From NCBI RefSeq assembly GCF_001307105.1, contig NZ_LGYN01000031.1, positions 40,970 through 104,969 on the forward strand: 64,000 nucleotides of DNA, written 5' to 3'. Made by a program: the position numbers and the translations under genes. This document shows, piece by piece, positions 40,338-49,266 of the stretch. Origin of the DNA: Bacillus australimaris (GTDB lineage Bacteria > Bacillota > Bacilli > Bacillales > Bacillaceae). The notes under the pieces were generated by a model that saw nothing but the letters and a program-made list of their open reading frames with translations, was not told the DNA's origin and ran no database searches. The first letter of the stretch is position 1. Each line of letters begins with the position of its first letter.

Positions 40338-41783
40338 ATGGAGGGATGTTTCATCGCATATCAAAAAGTCAATATTACAGGATTATGGCTTGGGCCGTGT
40401 TTATTTCTCATCCTCATGCTTTTCATCCCAGAGACTGAACTGGCCTATGCACCTAAGGTGGTACTTGCCGTGACAGCCTGGACAGCTGCTTGGTGGGTGA
40501 CAGAGGCATTGCCGATTCCGGCAACATCTCTTTTACCGATTATTTTGCTGCCAACACTTGGAGGGCTGCCGATGGATGCAGCGGCAAGATCTTATGGTGA
40601 CCCGATTGTCTTTATGTATATGGGTGGTTTTATGATTGCGATTGCCATTGAGAAGTGGCACTTACATCGACGAATGGCGCTGCATATCCTCAGCTTCATT
40701 GGGACAAGAAGTGATCGTATCGTGCTCGGTATCATGGTATCTACAGCTTTTTTATCTTTATGGATTTCAAATGCAGCGACTGCTTTAATGATGCTTCCTG
40801 TTGCACTGGCGATTATTAAAGAAGTGAAAGCGAATCAGATTTTAACAGGGCTTTCTCTTGAAAAGTTTAGTAAGAGCATCCTGTTATCGGTTGCGTATTC
40901 TGCTTCCATCGGCGGCTTGGCAACACTCGTCGGCACAGTACCAAATGCAGTGTTTGCCGCGATGTCCAAAAAATTATTGGATCGAGAAATCATGTTTTTT
41001 GAATGGTTTTTATTTGGTTTTCCTGTCACGGTTGTGATGCTGTTTCTCTTATACTTATATTTAACTAAAATCCAGTTTCGAGTGGAGCAGCAGGGTGATA
41101 TGACAGCACACTTCATTCAAAAGGATTTGAAGGATCTGGGGAAGATCAAGCAAGAGGAGAAATGGGTTCTTGCGGTTTTTCTCATGACAGCATGTTTATG
41201 GATTTTTAAATCTTTTTTGTTCGGAGGAATCTATGTATCTGATACTTCGATTGCAATCTTTGGTGCGATACTGCTTTTTCTCATTCCATCAACTACTGGT
41301 GAAAGAATCCTAGAATGGCCTGATATGAAACAGCTTCCTTGGGGAATGCTACTTTTATTTGGAGGCGGTTTGTCGCTTGCCACTGGATTTGCAGAAACCG
41401 ATTTGACGGGCTGGATGGGGGAGAAGCTTCAACTGTTAAACGGTCTTTCTTATCTCATGATCGTGGTCATTTTAACAGCGGCTGTTCTTTTTATGACTGA
41501 ATTTATGTCAAACACAGCTGTTGCCAATATGGTGATTCCGATCACTGTGGGGCTTGGTCTAGCGATTGGCATAGAGCCGTATGGTTTAATGGCTGCGGCT
41601 GCTTTGGCTTCCTCTTGTGCGTTTATGCTGCCGATTTCCACACCGCCTAATGCCGCTGTCTTTAGTGCGGATATGCTGAAAATATCTGATATGGTCAGGG
41701 CCGGTTTTTGGTTAAATATCATGAGTATTGTGGCGATTGTTCTTGCGGTCTATTTCTGGCTGCCAATTGTGCTGAAAAGCTGA
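40338..41783 (+). CDS. DASS family sodium/dicarboxylate symporter
   Basis: About 481 residues with 11 or so hydrophobic segments. The two SNT signatures are present: FLSLWISNAATALMMLPVAL in the first half and MLPISTPPNAAVFSADML near the end, plus WWVTEALPIPATSLLPI. It should import succinate, malate or related carboxylates with sodium. The start is unclear: the frame is open from 40242, the ATG at 40338 gives family length, but the best Shine-Dalgarno (GGAGGG, 40340-40345) lies after it with no standard in-frame start at the right distance. Confidence 0.82.
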   Translation: MEGCFIAYQKVNITGLWLGPCLFLILMLFIPETELAYAPKVVLAVTAWTAAWWVTEALPIPATSLLPIILLPTLGGLPMDAAARSYGDPIVFMYMGGFMIAIAIEKWHLHRRMALHILSFIGTRSDRIVLGIMVSTAFLSLWISNAATALMMLPVALAIIKEVKANQILTGLSLEKFSKSILLSVAYSASIGGLATLVGTVPNAVFAAMSKKLLDREIMFFEWFLFGFPVTVVMLFLLYLYLTKIQFRVEQQGDMTAHFIQKDLKDLGKIKQEEKWVLAVFLMTACLWIFKSFLFGGIYVSDTSIAIFGAILLFLIPSTTGERILEWPDMKQLPWGMLLLFGGGLSLATGFAETDLTGWMGEKLQLLNGLSYLMIVVILTAAVLFMTEFMSNTAVANMVIPITVGLGLAIGIEPYGLMAAAALASSCAFMLPISTPPNAAVFSADMLKISDMVRAGFWLNIMSIVAIVLAVYFWLPIVLKS

Positions 41784-41788
41784 ATTGG

Positions 41789-42154
41789 TTAAGAAGATGA
41801 CCTTGATCGAAAGGATACTGTCGGTGCTGGGTTTTCCTTTTCTTTTTCCTTTGGCTGCGGCATTGCGGCTGATTTTTTGAGCGGCGTGTCCTTTGGGGTG
41901 TAATAGGTTGCCCCAATATTGAGCCTGCCTTGAAGCTGGTCGATAGAAAGCTCTCCAAACTCTAAATGGTAATCAATTTTGTCCACATGTAGGGATTCGA
42001 TATGAATGTGTGTATCCTCTGAGACAGGAGGAGCTGGTGCAGACATTTTTTGCTCAAGAGCAGTGAGTCTTTTTTCCAGCTCAATGACAGATTGAGGTGG
42101 ACAGGATTCAGTTTTTTTAAAGAGTGATTGAATGAAATGTTTCAAGTAGACCAC
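41789..42154 (-). CDS. GerPC-like spore protein
   Basis: 121 residues. A helical segment (VIELEKRLTALEQKM) is followed by HIHIESLHVDKIDYHLEFGELSIDQLQGRLNIGAT, a pattern like the core of GerPC spore-coat permeability proteins, and by a low-complexity Lys/Pro/Glu tail. GerPC helps nutrients cross the spore coat. It is divergent from a GerPA/GerPF-like gene and near a CotP-like gene, which supports a spore role. The start is uncertain (GTG 42154 or TTG 42145). Confidence 0.6.
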   Translation of the reverse strand: MVYLKHFIQSLFKKTESCPPQSVIELEKRLTALEQKMSAPAPPVSEDTHIHIESLHVDKIDYHLEFGELSIDQLQGRLNIGATYYTPKDTPLKKSAAMPQPKEKEKENPAPTVSFRSRSSS

Positions 42155-42237
42155 AACCTTTTCTTCCGCCTTGCTCTAGTCTATGGAAAAGCTATCGCAT
42201 ATATACTTATAGAGATGACAAGAAAGGGGAGAAGCAC

Positions 42238-42465
42238 ATGCTGCCTACTCAGATTCACATTGCCCATATGAAAACGAACTCGATTGGCACAGGATCATCC
42301 ATGACGTTTGGCTCGACATTTGTTCGTAATCACTGCAGTACGATTAAAAGAAACAATGGTTTTGGAGAGCAGAATGCTGATGGCGTGATCACGATCCTGC
42401 CAATTGAAACAATTGATGATCGTGATCAAATAGACGCAGTGAGTATTAATATTCGTCATCTATGA
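42238..42465 (+). CDS. GerPA/GerPF-like spore germination protein
   Basis: 75 residues: IHIAHMKTNSIGTGSSMTFGSTFV, then KRNNGFGEQNADGV and ending TIDDRDQIDAVSI. The block order (N-terminal beta stretch with G-S-S, FGE/FGD motif, DDRDQID tail) is shared with the two similar genes at 42991 and 43252. ATG after AAAGGGGAG. It overlaps the 3' end of the convergent CotP-like gene by 20 bases. Confidence 0.7.
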   Translation: MLPTQIHIAHMKTNSIGTGSSMTFGSTFVRNHCSTIKRNNGFGEQNADGVITILPIETIDDRDQIDAVSINIRHL

Positions 42466-42925
42466 TAATAGCCGTCGCTTTTCCTTCATCTTTTTGCAGG
42501 CGGATGTAAAGCACACCGTCTTTAAAGGCAGCATTCATTTGACCAAGTATCATCTCTGGAAGGCGGATTTTCTTTTCAAATGGACCATATTTGCCTTGCT
42601 TTTGGCGAAAGTCCTGCTCATTAAAAAAGGAAAAACGCTGTCCTTTCACTACTAAATATTCACCATATGATAACACCTGAACATCTTCCTTTCTGTAGCC
42701 AGGCAAATAAATTAAGTACTGAATTTCGGTAGGCGTTTCCACCATGTCGATTGGCGGAAACGACGCATCTGATCCGCGCTGATCCTGCTGTGTGAATGTA
42801 AATGGTGATGGACCGTTTGCCATAAAGGGGGATCTTTGCTCATCATCGAAGATCATTTTCCAAAAATCATCTCCATGCATTTGCTGGGCAATATCCATCC
42901 ACTGCTTCATTTTTTCGAAGTCCAT
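42446..42925 (-). CDS. cotP: Hsp20/alpha-crystallin spore coat protein, CotP-like
   Basis: About 159 residues starting at ATG 42925, after GGGAGGTC. N-terminus DFEKMKQWMDIAQQMHGDDFWKMIFDD; then an alpha-crystallin domain (TEIQYLIYLPGYRKEDVQVLSYGEYLVVKG ... PFEKKIRLPEMI; DGVLYIRL). The usual C-terminal IxI motif is only weakly present (AIII). In B. subtilis cotP sits beside ydgA-ydgB; here two similar genes lie divergent, so CotP is the best match. A generic small heat-shock protein remains possible. Confidence 0.72.
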   Translation of the reverse strand: MDFEKMKQWMDIAQQMHGDDFWKMIFDDEQRSPFMANGPSPFTFTQQDQRGSDASFPPIDMVETPTEIQYLIYLPGYRKEDVQVLSYGEYLVVKGQRFSFFNEQDFRQKQGKYGPFEKKIRLPEMILGQMNAAFKDGVLYIRLQKDEGKATAIIIDDEY

Positions 42926-42990
42926 GTGAAGACCTCCCGTTAACATACTTGATGGGTGCTTGCATATACCTATAAAAAGGAGGTTTATCT

Positions 42991-43248
42991 GTGGTTCAAC
43001 CAACTCCGTATATCAATATTAATATTTTCATGTTAAAAATTAATTCCTTTGAAAATGCGTCGGCGGTGAATGTCGGACAAAATTTGTTAGCAGAGTGGCA
43101 AAACTCAGATAAAAAAAATCAGGGTTACGGACAGAATTTTGGAGATGCCAGCGGTTTTGTCGGTACAAAAAGCCATGTAGATGATCGAGATCAAGTGGAC
43201 TCACCTGCCTCTTTTTCGCCAGCAGCTAAACCTATTCAAAGGAAGTGA
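42991..43248 (+). CDS. ydgA: Spore germination protein YdgA (GerPA/PF family)
   Basis: 85 residues from a GTG with AAAAGGAGGT upstream. NINIFMLKINSFENASAVNVG, then GQNFGDASGFVG and VDDRDQVDSPASF, the GerPA/GerPF pattern. First of a pair with ydgB (3-base gap), divergent from the CotP-like gene, the arrangement I recall for B. subtilis ydgA-ydgB. Probably a mother-cell product in the spore coat. Confidence 0.72.
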   Translation: MVQPTPYININIFMLKINSFENASAVNVGQNLLAEWQNSDKKNQGYGQNFGDASGFVGTKSHVDDRDQVDSPASFSPAAKPIQRK

Positions 43249-43251
43249 CGT

Positions 43252-43488
43252 GTGATGTTATTCTCACCCTCAGTCGTCAATGTCGGTGCTTTTAAAATCA
43301 ATGCAATGGATCGGGGTGCATCACTGACGCTAGGGCCTTATCAGCAGATCGATTATTTTCTCTCGATGAAATTGAACCAAGGCTTTGGTGAGGACAATGG
43401 AGATTGTTCACCGCTTGTCATTCCGATTTCAAGCGTGTTAGATCCAGATATGGTGGATTCAAATTCAGTCAAAAACAGCGTGATTTAA
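43252..43488 (+). CDS. ydgB: Spore germination protein YdgB (GerPA/PF family)
   Basis: 78 residues, or 77 from the second ATG (43255), which has AAGGAAGTGA upstream. Pattern: VVNVGAFKINAMDRGASLTLGP, then NQGFGEDNGDCSPL and SSVLDPDMVDSNS. Paralogue of its neighbours at 42238 and 42991. Probably cotranscribed with ydgA; a terminator follows. Confidence 0.72.
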   Translation: MMLFSPSVVNVGAFKINAMDRGASLTLGPYQQIDYFLSMKLNQGFGEDNGDCSPLVIPISSVLDPDMVDSNSVKNSVI

Positions 43489-43524
43489 GCAAAAAAAGAG
43501 ACCGGGAATCCCCGTGTCTCTTTT
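43488..43524. terminator. Bidirectional terminator ydgB/yfnA
   Basis: AAAGAGAC-CGGG, AATC loop, CCCG-GTCTCTTT, with flanking A- and T-runs. Confidence 0.85.
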
Positions 43525-44916
43525 CTAATGTGTTTTATTCAGATGGCTTTTTCGTCTTGCATAGGTGAAATAGACAACAACACCGATGGCGATCCAGATG
43601 AGAAAAGCTCTCCATGTCTCCCATTTAAGTGTGGCAGCCAATGTCATACAAATGATCGCACTGATAATCGGAAGAACAGGCACGAACGGTACTTTAAACG
43701 CTGCTTTAAGATTCGGATGTTTTTTCCGTAAAATGATGACCGAAATGGAAATCACCGTAAAGGCTGCCAGTGTACCGATGCTGACTAAATTGGCGAGCGT
43801 TGATAAATTCACAAAACCTACAATACATGCTGCGATAGCCCCTGTCAGCCAAGTGTTGGCAACGGGCGTTTGTGATTTTGGATGAACCTTTGAGAAAATG
43901 TTTGGCATGAGTCCATCACGGCTCATCGCAAATGTTAAGCGAACCTGTGCAAATACCAGGGCGATGAGAACCGTTGTGATCCCAATAATGGCACCGGCTG
44001 ATATGATACCAGCCACACTATTAAGACCAACCACTTGAAGGGCAAATGCGACAGGATCACTCACATTCAGCTTCGTATAGTGAACCATGCCGGTTAAAAC
44101 AAAGGAAACCCCAATGTATAAAATGGTACAAACACCGAGCGCTCCCATAATTCCGATCGGCATCGCTTTTTGCGGATTTTTGACCTCTTCAGATGCATTG
44201 GCGATCGCATCGAATCCAAGGTAAGCAAAAAAGACGGTTGCCGCGCCTGCAATCACGCCTTCAAAGCCCATTGGCATAAAGGGTGTCCAGTTTTCAGGTT
44301 TGACGTAAGCAAAGCCTGAAATGATGAAGAGAAGGACGATGGCAATTTTGATCAGCACAATAATGTTATTCAGCTTTGTACTTTCTTTGACGCCTCTTGA
44401 GACAATAAAGGTGATCAGCAAAATAATGAGTGCGCCTGGGAGATTAAAGACGGCCCCATCAGCGGCTCCCGGTGCAGCTGATAAAGCTTTCGGTATATGA
44501 AGACCGAATCCACTGAGCAGTGATTGAAAATAGGACGACCATCCACTTGCCACAGCAGAGAGGGCAATGACATATTCAAGCATGAGATCCCAGCCCATTA
44601 AAAAGGCGAGAAATTCCCCAAGTGTTGCGTAGGAATACGTATAGACGCTTCCTGACACAGGAATAGACGAGGAGAATTCAGCGTAACAAAAAGCGGCAAG
44701 GGCACATGCGATCGCAGCTAAAATAAAAGATATAATAATCGCAGGTCCTGCATCATTTGCCGCAGCAACCCCCGTAATCACAAAGATTCCAGTCCCGACC
44801 ACACAGCCAATGCCAAGCAAGATTAAATCAAACGTATTTAATGAACGACTGAGCCGCTTCGTTTGACTTTCAAGCATGAGCTGGTCGAGAGATTTTTTTC
44901 GAAATAAAGAGCTCAT
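43525..44916 (-). CDS. yfnA: APC family amino acid permease YfnA
   Basis: 463 residues, 12 hydrophobic segments, of the cationic amino acid transporter group. N-terminus FDLILLGIGCVVGTGIFVITG with the conserved substrate-binding glycine loop; FCYAEFSSSIPVSGSVYTYSYATLGE; and FFAYLGFDAIANASEEVKNPQKAMP. Closely similar by eye to B. subtilis YfnA. ATG after AGGAGGT. The exact substrates are not readable. Confidence 0.9.
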   Translation of the reverse strand: MSSLFRKKSLDQLMLESQTKRLSRSLNTFDLILLGIGCVVGTGIFVITGVAAANDAGPAIIISFILAAIACALAAFCYAEFSSSIPVSGSVYTYSYATLGEFLAFLMGWDLMLEYVIALSAVASGWSSYFQSLLSGFGLHIPKALSAAPGAADGAVFNLPGALIILLITFIVSRGVKESTKLNNIIVLIKIAIVLLFIISGFAYVKPENWTPFMPMGFEGVIAGAATVFFAYLGFDAIANASEEVKNPQKAMPIGIMGALGVCTILYIGVSFVLTGMVHYTKLNVSDPVAFALQVVGLNSVAGIISAGAIIGITTVLIALVFAQVRLTFAMSRDGLMPNIFSKVHPKSQTPVANTWLTGAIAACIVGFVNLSTLANLVSIGTLAAFTVISISVIILRKKHPNLKAAFKVPFVPVLPIISAIICMTLAATLKWETWRAFLIWIAIGVVVYFTYARRKSHLNKTH

Positions 44917-45048
44917 GTGTACCTCCTAATGGATAAATCTTTTCGTAAGACGAATGTTAGTATATGCGTAAATAACAATTTAGTCAATTGGTTGAAAAAC
45001 GCTTTAAATCACTAAAGTGTTAAATGCCACAACCGAAGAAGTGTATAA

Positions 45049-45087
45049 AAAGAGACATCCGCCGGCAGATAGAAGGCGGATGTGATC
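45049..45087 (-). terminator. Terminator of the TPR glycosyltransferase gene
   Basis: Minus strand: ACATCCGCC, TTCTATCTGCC loop, GGCGGATGT, then CTCTTTTT. Confidence 0.8.
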
Positions 45088-45096
45088 ACCGGCGAT

Positions 45097-46170
45097 TTAA
45101 GTTTGTTCAGCAAATATTTTTTCATTGTAAAGCACACTTGGATGGGTTGGATAATGGGCGGAGGAGGCAAGATGATGTGTTTTGGCTTGCTCCAGGTCGC
45201 CGAGCTGATAATAACAATAGCAAAGCTGAAGGTGAGGGTACCACGTTTTATATTGTGTGAGTGTGAAGGCTGTTTCGTTTTCCGGAGCCTTCAGCGCCTG
45301 CTCATACCAAAAGATGGCCGCTTGGTGTTTATTTTGTATTTTTAGATGATCTCCGATCCGGCAGCAAAATTCTGGCCGAGGCTGATCATATAAGAAGGAA
45401 CGTAATAATGAGGATAAGGCCGCTTCCTCGAAGCCAACGGCATAATAGCAGTCCGCTAAATATTGGCATGTGCGGATTTCATCCTCAATCCAGCACTGTT
45501 TTGTGTTTAAAAATTCATGATAAAAACGAATCGCCCTGACATGCTGCCCGTTGTCCCTTAATTCATTGGCAAAGTAAAAGAGATCACGCGGCGTCATGTC
45601 TTCACCTTTTGCTAGCATGTCTTCATAAATGCGCAGGTTGCGTCCAGGCTCACCAGTTGTTGTTTTCTTGCGCTTTTGATGTGTGACGGCTATATCGGCT
45701 GGAAAGATGTTGCCATACACTTGAAGAAACTCATGAACGGCCCCGTACCACTGAAAGTTTAAAGCACGCTTCACAAGCCGATTTCTTCTATATTTAAAAT
45801 TCACCTGACCATCTTCATCGAATCCCACATGATAAAACATCGAGACCGCATCCACCGAGGAATCAAGTGTCTGCTTGAGCTGAAGAAATTTTTGGCGGTC
45901 TTCTTCAAGCAGAACATCGTCAGCATCGAGCCATAAAATATATTCTTTCTCTGCATGCGAGAAAGCAAAGTTGCGGGCTTTTGCAAAATGCTGGACCCAT
46001 TCAAAATCCAGCACCTTTGCTGAAAAGGAGTGAGCGATCTCCTTCGTTCGATCTGTTGATCCTGTATCAACGATGATCATCTCATCTACAATGTCTTGAA
46101 CAGAAGAAAGACAGTCTGCTAGCACCTCCTCTTCATTTTTCACAATCATACATAAGCTAATGGTTATCAT
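45097..46170 (-). CDS. Family 2 glycosyltransferase with TPR-like C-terminus
   Basis: 357 residues. The first ~200 form a GT2 domain: ISLCMIVKNEEEVLADCL, IIVDTGSTDRTKEIA, and the metal motif YILWLDADDVL. The last ~150 are helical TPR-like repeats (ALSSLLRSFLYDQPRPEFC; HQAAIFWYEQALKAPENE). This SunS-like architecture occurs in peptide S- or O-glycosyltransferases and in spore or surface glycosylation enzymes. No precursor peptide gene is visible nearby, so the acceptor is unknown. ATG after GAGGTGAT. Confidence 0.8.
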   Translation of the reverse strand: MITISLCMIVKNEEEVLADCLSSVQDIVDEMIIVDTGSTDRTKEIAHSFSAKVLDFEWVQHFAKARNFAFSHAEKEYILWLDADDVLLEEDRQKFLQLKQTLDSSVDAVSMFYHVGFDEDGQVNFKYRRNRLVKRALNFQWYGAVHEFLQVYGNIFPADIAVTHQKRKKTTTGEPGRNLRIYEDMLAKGEDMTPRDLFYFANELRDNGQHVRAIRFYHEFLNTKQCWIEDEIRTCQYLADCYYAVGFEEAALSSLLRSFLYDQPRPEFCCRIGDHLKIQNKHQAAIFWYEQALKAPENETAFTLTQYKTWYPHLQLCYCYYQLGDLEQAKTHHLASSAHYPTHPSVLYNEKIFAEQT

Positions 46171-46303
46171 CTTTAGATCACCTCTTCATAGTGTATCGAG
46201 CATCAAAAGGAAACATTCTTTTCAGCGGCGGGTTTTTTAAAACTAGTTTTCTGCTACGGGCTGATTTAAAATAAAGAAAGAATCTATGTAAGGGCTGATA
46301 AAA

Positions 46304-48196
46304 ATGAGTTTATTGAATGTTGAAGGATTATATAAAACCTATGGCGAGAAAACGCTGTTTGATCATATTTCTTTTCATATAGAACCAAAAGAACGCATCG
46401 GACTAATTGGACCAAACGGAACAGGAAAGTCAACGCTATTAAAGGTCATTGCAGGACTTGAATCGTTCGAGGAGGGTGACATCACGAAAGCAGGGACACT
46501 TGATATCGAATTTCTCGAGCAAGACCCTGAAATGAGCGGGAATGAAACGATTCTTGACTACATTTTTTCTGGTACAGCACCAATGATTCAAACAATGAAG
46601 GCGTATGAAAAGACGCTTGCCGAATTAGAGCATGATCCGCAAAATGAGGCAAAACAAGAGGCGCTGATGCGTATGCAGAATCGAATGGATCAGGAAGACG
46701 CATGGGATGCGAATCTGTCAGCAAAAACGATTTTGACAAAGCTTGGCGTCAAAGATGTGAGCCGCTCTGTTCATGCATTATCAGGCGGACAGAAAAAGCG
46801 TGTCGCCATTGCTAAAAATTTAATTCAGCCTGCAGGTTTGCTGATTTTAGATGAGCCAACCAACCATCTTGATAATGCAACGATTGAATGGCTCGAGGGA
46901 TATTTGAGCCAATACAGCGGTGCTGTCATCCTCGTGACGCACGATCGTTATTTCTTAAACCGTGTGGCCAATCGGATTTATGAGTTAAATCAAGGACAGC
47001 TCTATACGTATAAAGGAAATTATGAAGTCTTTTTAGAAAAAAGAGCGGAGCGAGAAGCAGAGGCTCAGGTGAAAGAAACGAAGCGTCAAAACCTACTCAG
47101 ACGAGAGCTTGCATGGCTGAGACGAGGAGCAAAGGCTAGAACGACAAAGCAAAAAGCACGCATCGGCAGAGTTGAAGAGCTGAAGGATCAAAAAGGCCCT
47201 GATGCGAAGGGAGAGCTTGATTTCGCCATCGGTTCGCACCGCCTAGGCAAACAAGTGATAGAGGCAGAAGACTTGTCGATTTCATTTGCTGGCCAAAACC
47301 TTGTGGAGCGGTTTACAGATTTAGTCGTGCCTGGCGACCGTATTGGATTTATTGGACCGAATGGAGTCGGCAAAACCACTTTACTGAACTGTTTAGCGGG
47401 TAAAATTGAGCCAACCACAGGACAATTGACCATTGGACAAACCGTTCGTATTGGATATTACACGCAGGATCACAAGGAAATGAATGAAGAGCTGACCATC
47501 ATTGAGTACATCAAGGAAACAGCTGAGATTGTCAAAACATCTGATGGTGCCATTGTGACAGCAGAGCAGATGCTGGAGCGGTTCCTTTTCTCAAGATCCA
47601 TGCAGCGGACGTTTATTCGCAAGCTGTCCGGGGGAGAACGCCGCAGATTGTACTTATTGAAAGTCTTAATGGAAGAGCCGAATGTTCTCTTTTTAGATGA
47701 GCCGACGAACGATCTTGATACGGAGACCCTCAGCATTTTAGAGGATTATTTAGAGCAGTTCCCTGGTGTTGTCATGACGGTATCGCATGATCGTTATTTC
47801 TTAGACCGTGTTGTTCATCGTCTGCTTGTCTTTGAGGGAAATGGACGCATTTCACACTTCCAAGGCGCTTACAGCGAATACATGGAGCAGGAAAAAGAGC
47901 AGAAGCGGACAGAGTCAAGGCCTGCTGAGAAACAAGTAGAAGCTGCGCCTAAAAAGAGAAAAAAGCTCTCTTATAAAGACCAGCTGGAATGGGACGGAAT
48001 TGAAGACCGAATACAGGCATTAGAGGAAAAACATCAGCAGCTCGAAGCCAGCATTGCAGAGGCAGGGAGCGATTTTGGAAAAATTCAAGAGCTGATGGAC
48101 GAGCAAAAAGCCGTTGCTGAAGAACTAGAACAAGCAATGGACCGTTGGACAGAACTGTCGCTCATGATTGAGGAATTAGAAAGTAATGAATCATAA
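46304..48196 (+). CDS. yfmR: ABC-F ATPase YfmR (Uup-like)
   Basis: 630 residues: two ABC ATPase domains, no membrane segment, and a C-terminal coiled coil (~550-630). Walker A GPNGTGKSTLL and GPNGVGKTTLL; signatures LSGGQKKRVAIAKNL and LSGGERRRLYLLK; Walker B LLILDEPTNHLD and VLFLDEPTNDLD. The linker with an Arg/Lys-rich WLRRGAKARTTKQKARI is typical of Uup/YfmR. ABC-F proteins bind the ribosomal E site and rescue stalled ribosomes; YfmR is associated with difficult stretches such as polyproline. Start after AAGGGCTG. Confidence 0.92.
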   Translation: MSLLNVEGLYKTYGEKTLFDHISFHIEPKERIGLIGPNGTGKSTLLKVIAGLESFEEGDITKAGTLDIEFLEQDPEMSGNETILDYIFSGTAPMIQTMKAYEKTLAELEHDPQNEAKQEALMRMQNRMDQEDAWDANLSAKTILTKLGVKDVSRSVHALSGGQKKRVAIAKNLIQPAGLLILDEPTNHLDNATIEWLEGYLSQYSGAVILVTHDRYFLNRVANRIYELNQGQLYTYKGNYEVFLEKRAEREAEAQVKETKRQNLLRRELAWLRRGAKARTTKQKARIGRVEELKDQKGPDAKGELDFAIGSHRLGKQVIEAEDLSISFAGQNLVERFTDLVVPGDRIGFIGPNGVGKTTLLNCLAGKIEPTTGQLTIGQTVRIGYYTQDHKEMNEELTIIEYIKETAEIVKTSDGAIVTAEQMLERFLFSRSMQRTFIRKLSGGERRRLYLLKVLMEEPNVLFLDEPTNDLDTETLSILEDYLEQFPGVVMTVSHDRYFLDRVVHRLLVFEGNGRISHFQGAYSEYMEQEKEQKRTESRPAEKQVEAAPKKRKKLSYKDQLEWDGIEDRIQALEEKHQQLEASIAEAGSDFGKIQELMDEQKAVAEELEQAMDRWTELSLMIEELESNES

Positions 48197-48203
48197 AGAT
48201 GTG

Positions 48204-48243
48204 GAAATTAAAACCTGTAGAGCGATCTACAGGTTTTTTTCAT
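48204..48243. terminator. Bidirectional terminator yfmR/folE2
   Basis: AAACCTGTAGA, GCGA loop, TCTACAGGTTT and a T-run. Confidence 0.9.
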
Positions 48244-49123
48244 ATGAACATTTCGCATAAGCATCATGCTGATGAATAGATTCTTCATTACGGCACTCGA
48301 CTTGAAAGCCTTGAATCCATGGCTGCTCATATAATTCGATGGCTATTAACCTCGTCATATCTTCTACAAAGCGTGGATTTTCATAAGCCTCTTCAGTCAC
48401 TTTCTTTTCATCAGGTCTTTTGAGCACGGGATATAGCGGTGCACTCGCATTCGACTCAATGATCTGTAAAAGTGCGGCTTTCATGTCGTCCGGAAGCGGT
48501 GCATGTTCAAACAACTTTACTTGAATGGAAACAGAGCCGCGCTGATTATGTGCACCATATTCACTGATTTCCTTGGAGCAAGGACATAATGTAGTGACCT
48601 GTGCATCGCAGCCAACATGACAGGTCCATCCATCCTTTTCGTGAAAATGGACGTCATATTTGATAGTCGCATGCATCAAGCCTGACTTCCCGGTGACCGG
48701 GCTTTGTTTTTCCATGTACCATGGAAAGGAAACGTGAACCGACGCAGTAGACTGATTCATTTGCAGAGCGAGCGCTGCTGTCAATTCTTTTAGGGCATTT
48801 ACATCAAGAGGCTTACTGCTCTCATAAAACATGTGCAGCTGTTCGCTGGGACGGCTCATATGAATCCCTTTTTGGTGAGCTGCTAGTGATGTACTCAGTG
48901 TAAATGCAGCGGCAGTTGTTTGATGCTGTGGTGCCGTCTTAGACATGATATGTACTGGATAGGACATGCGGCAGATCCCCACTTGTTCAAGATGAAAATA
49001 AAAGTCCTGCTCTGTTTTTTGGATGTCCGTCATGTCCTCTTTTTGACAAGGCTTCGTTCCAAGACTTGGCGGTACAGACCCGAATAGCTGATGCCGTACT
49101 TCTTTAGGTGGAAATGAGCGCAT
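48227..49123 (-). CDS. folE2: GTP cyclohydrolase FolE2 (type IB)
   Basis: 298 residues of the FolE2/COG1469 family, which converts GTP to dihydroneopterin triphosphate for folate and can use metals other than zinc. Motifs: VGICRMSYPV near the N-terminus; HVSFPWYMEKQSPVTGKSG; and the metal-site cysteine in VTTLCPCSKEISEYGAHNQRG. ATG after AAAGGAGGT. A Zur-box match directly upstream implies induction in zinc starvation, when the zinc enzyme FolE fails. It lies between yfmR and yfmP. Confidence 0.93.
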   Translation of the reverse strand: MRSFPPKEVRHQLFGSVPPSLGTKPCQKEDMTDIQKTEQDFYFHLEQVGICRMSYPVHIMSKTAPQHQTTAAAFTLSTSLAAHQKGIHMSRPSEQLHMFYESSKPLDVNALKELTAALALQMNQSTASVHVSFPWYMEKQSPVTGKSGLMHATIKYDVHFHEKDGWTCHVGCDAQVTTLCPCSKEISEYGAHNQRGSVSIQVKLFEHAPLPDDMKAALLQIIESNASAPLYPVLKRPDEKKVTEEAYENPRFVEDMTRLIAIELYEQPWIQGFQVECRNEESIHQHDAYAKCSYEKNL

Positions 49124-49137
49124 AGGGTACCTCCTTT

Positions 49138-49158
49138 AAATCGTAATTATTCCTATTT
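49138..49158. promoter_or_regulatory. Zur box upstream of folE2
   Basis: Half-sites AAATCGTAAT and ATTCCTATTT around one T match the Bacillus Zur consensus (AAATCGTAAT-N-ATTACGATTT) at all but two arm positions. It starts 15 bases upstream of the folE2 ATG. Confidence 0.8.
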
Positions 49159-49198
49159 ATTTTGCTATAAGAAGCGAAAGAAATCAAGAGCTAAAACT

Positions 49199-49233
49199 TT
49201 AACGTTTACGTTAAGGTTATAAAGGTGTATAAT
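49199..49233 (+). promoter_or_regulatory. yfmP promoter with overlapping dyad
   Basis: TTTACG (49205-49210), 17-base spacer, TATAAT (49228-49233). A perfect dyad TTAACG-TTTA-CGTTAA (49199-49214) covers the -35 and is a likely YfmP operator. Confidence 0.65.
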
Positions 49234-49266
49234 AAAACATGAATTGATGAGCAGGAGGCACTGGCG

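Noticed and set aside
42963..42974. CATATACCTATA as the ydgA -10 region
   Set aside because: It would start transcription inside the ribosome binding site; a similar string at 42198-42211 before the neighbouring gene may be chance.
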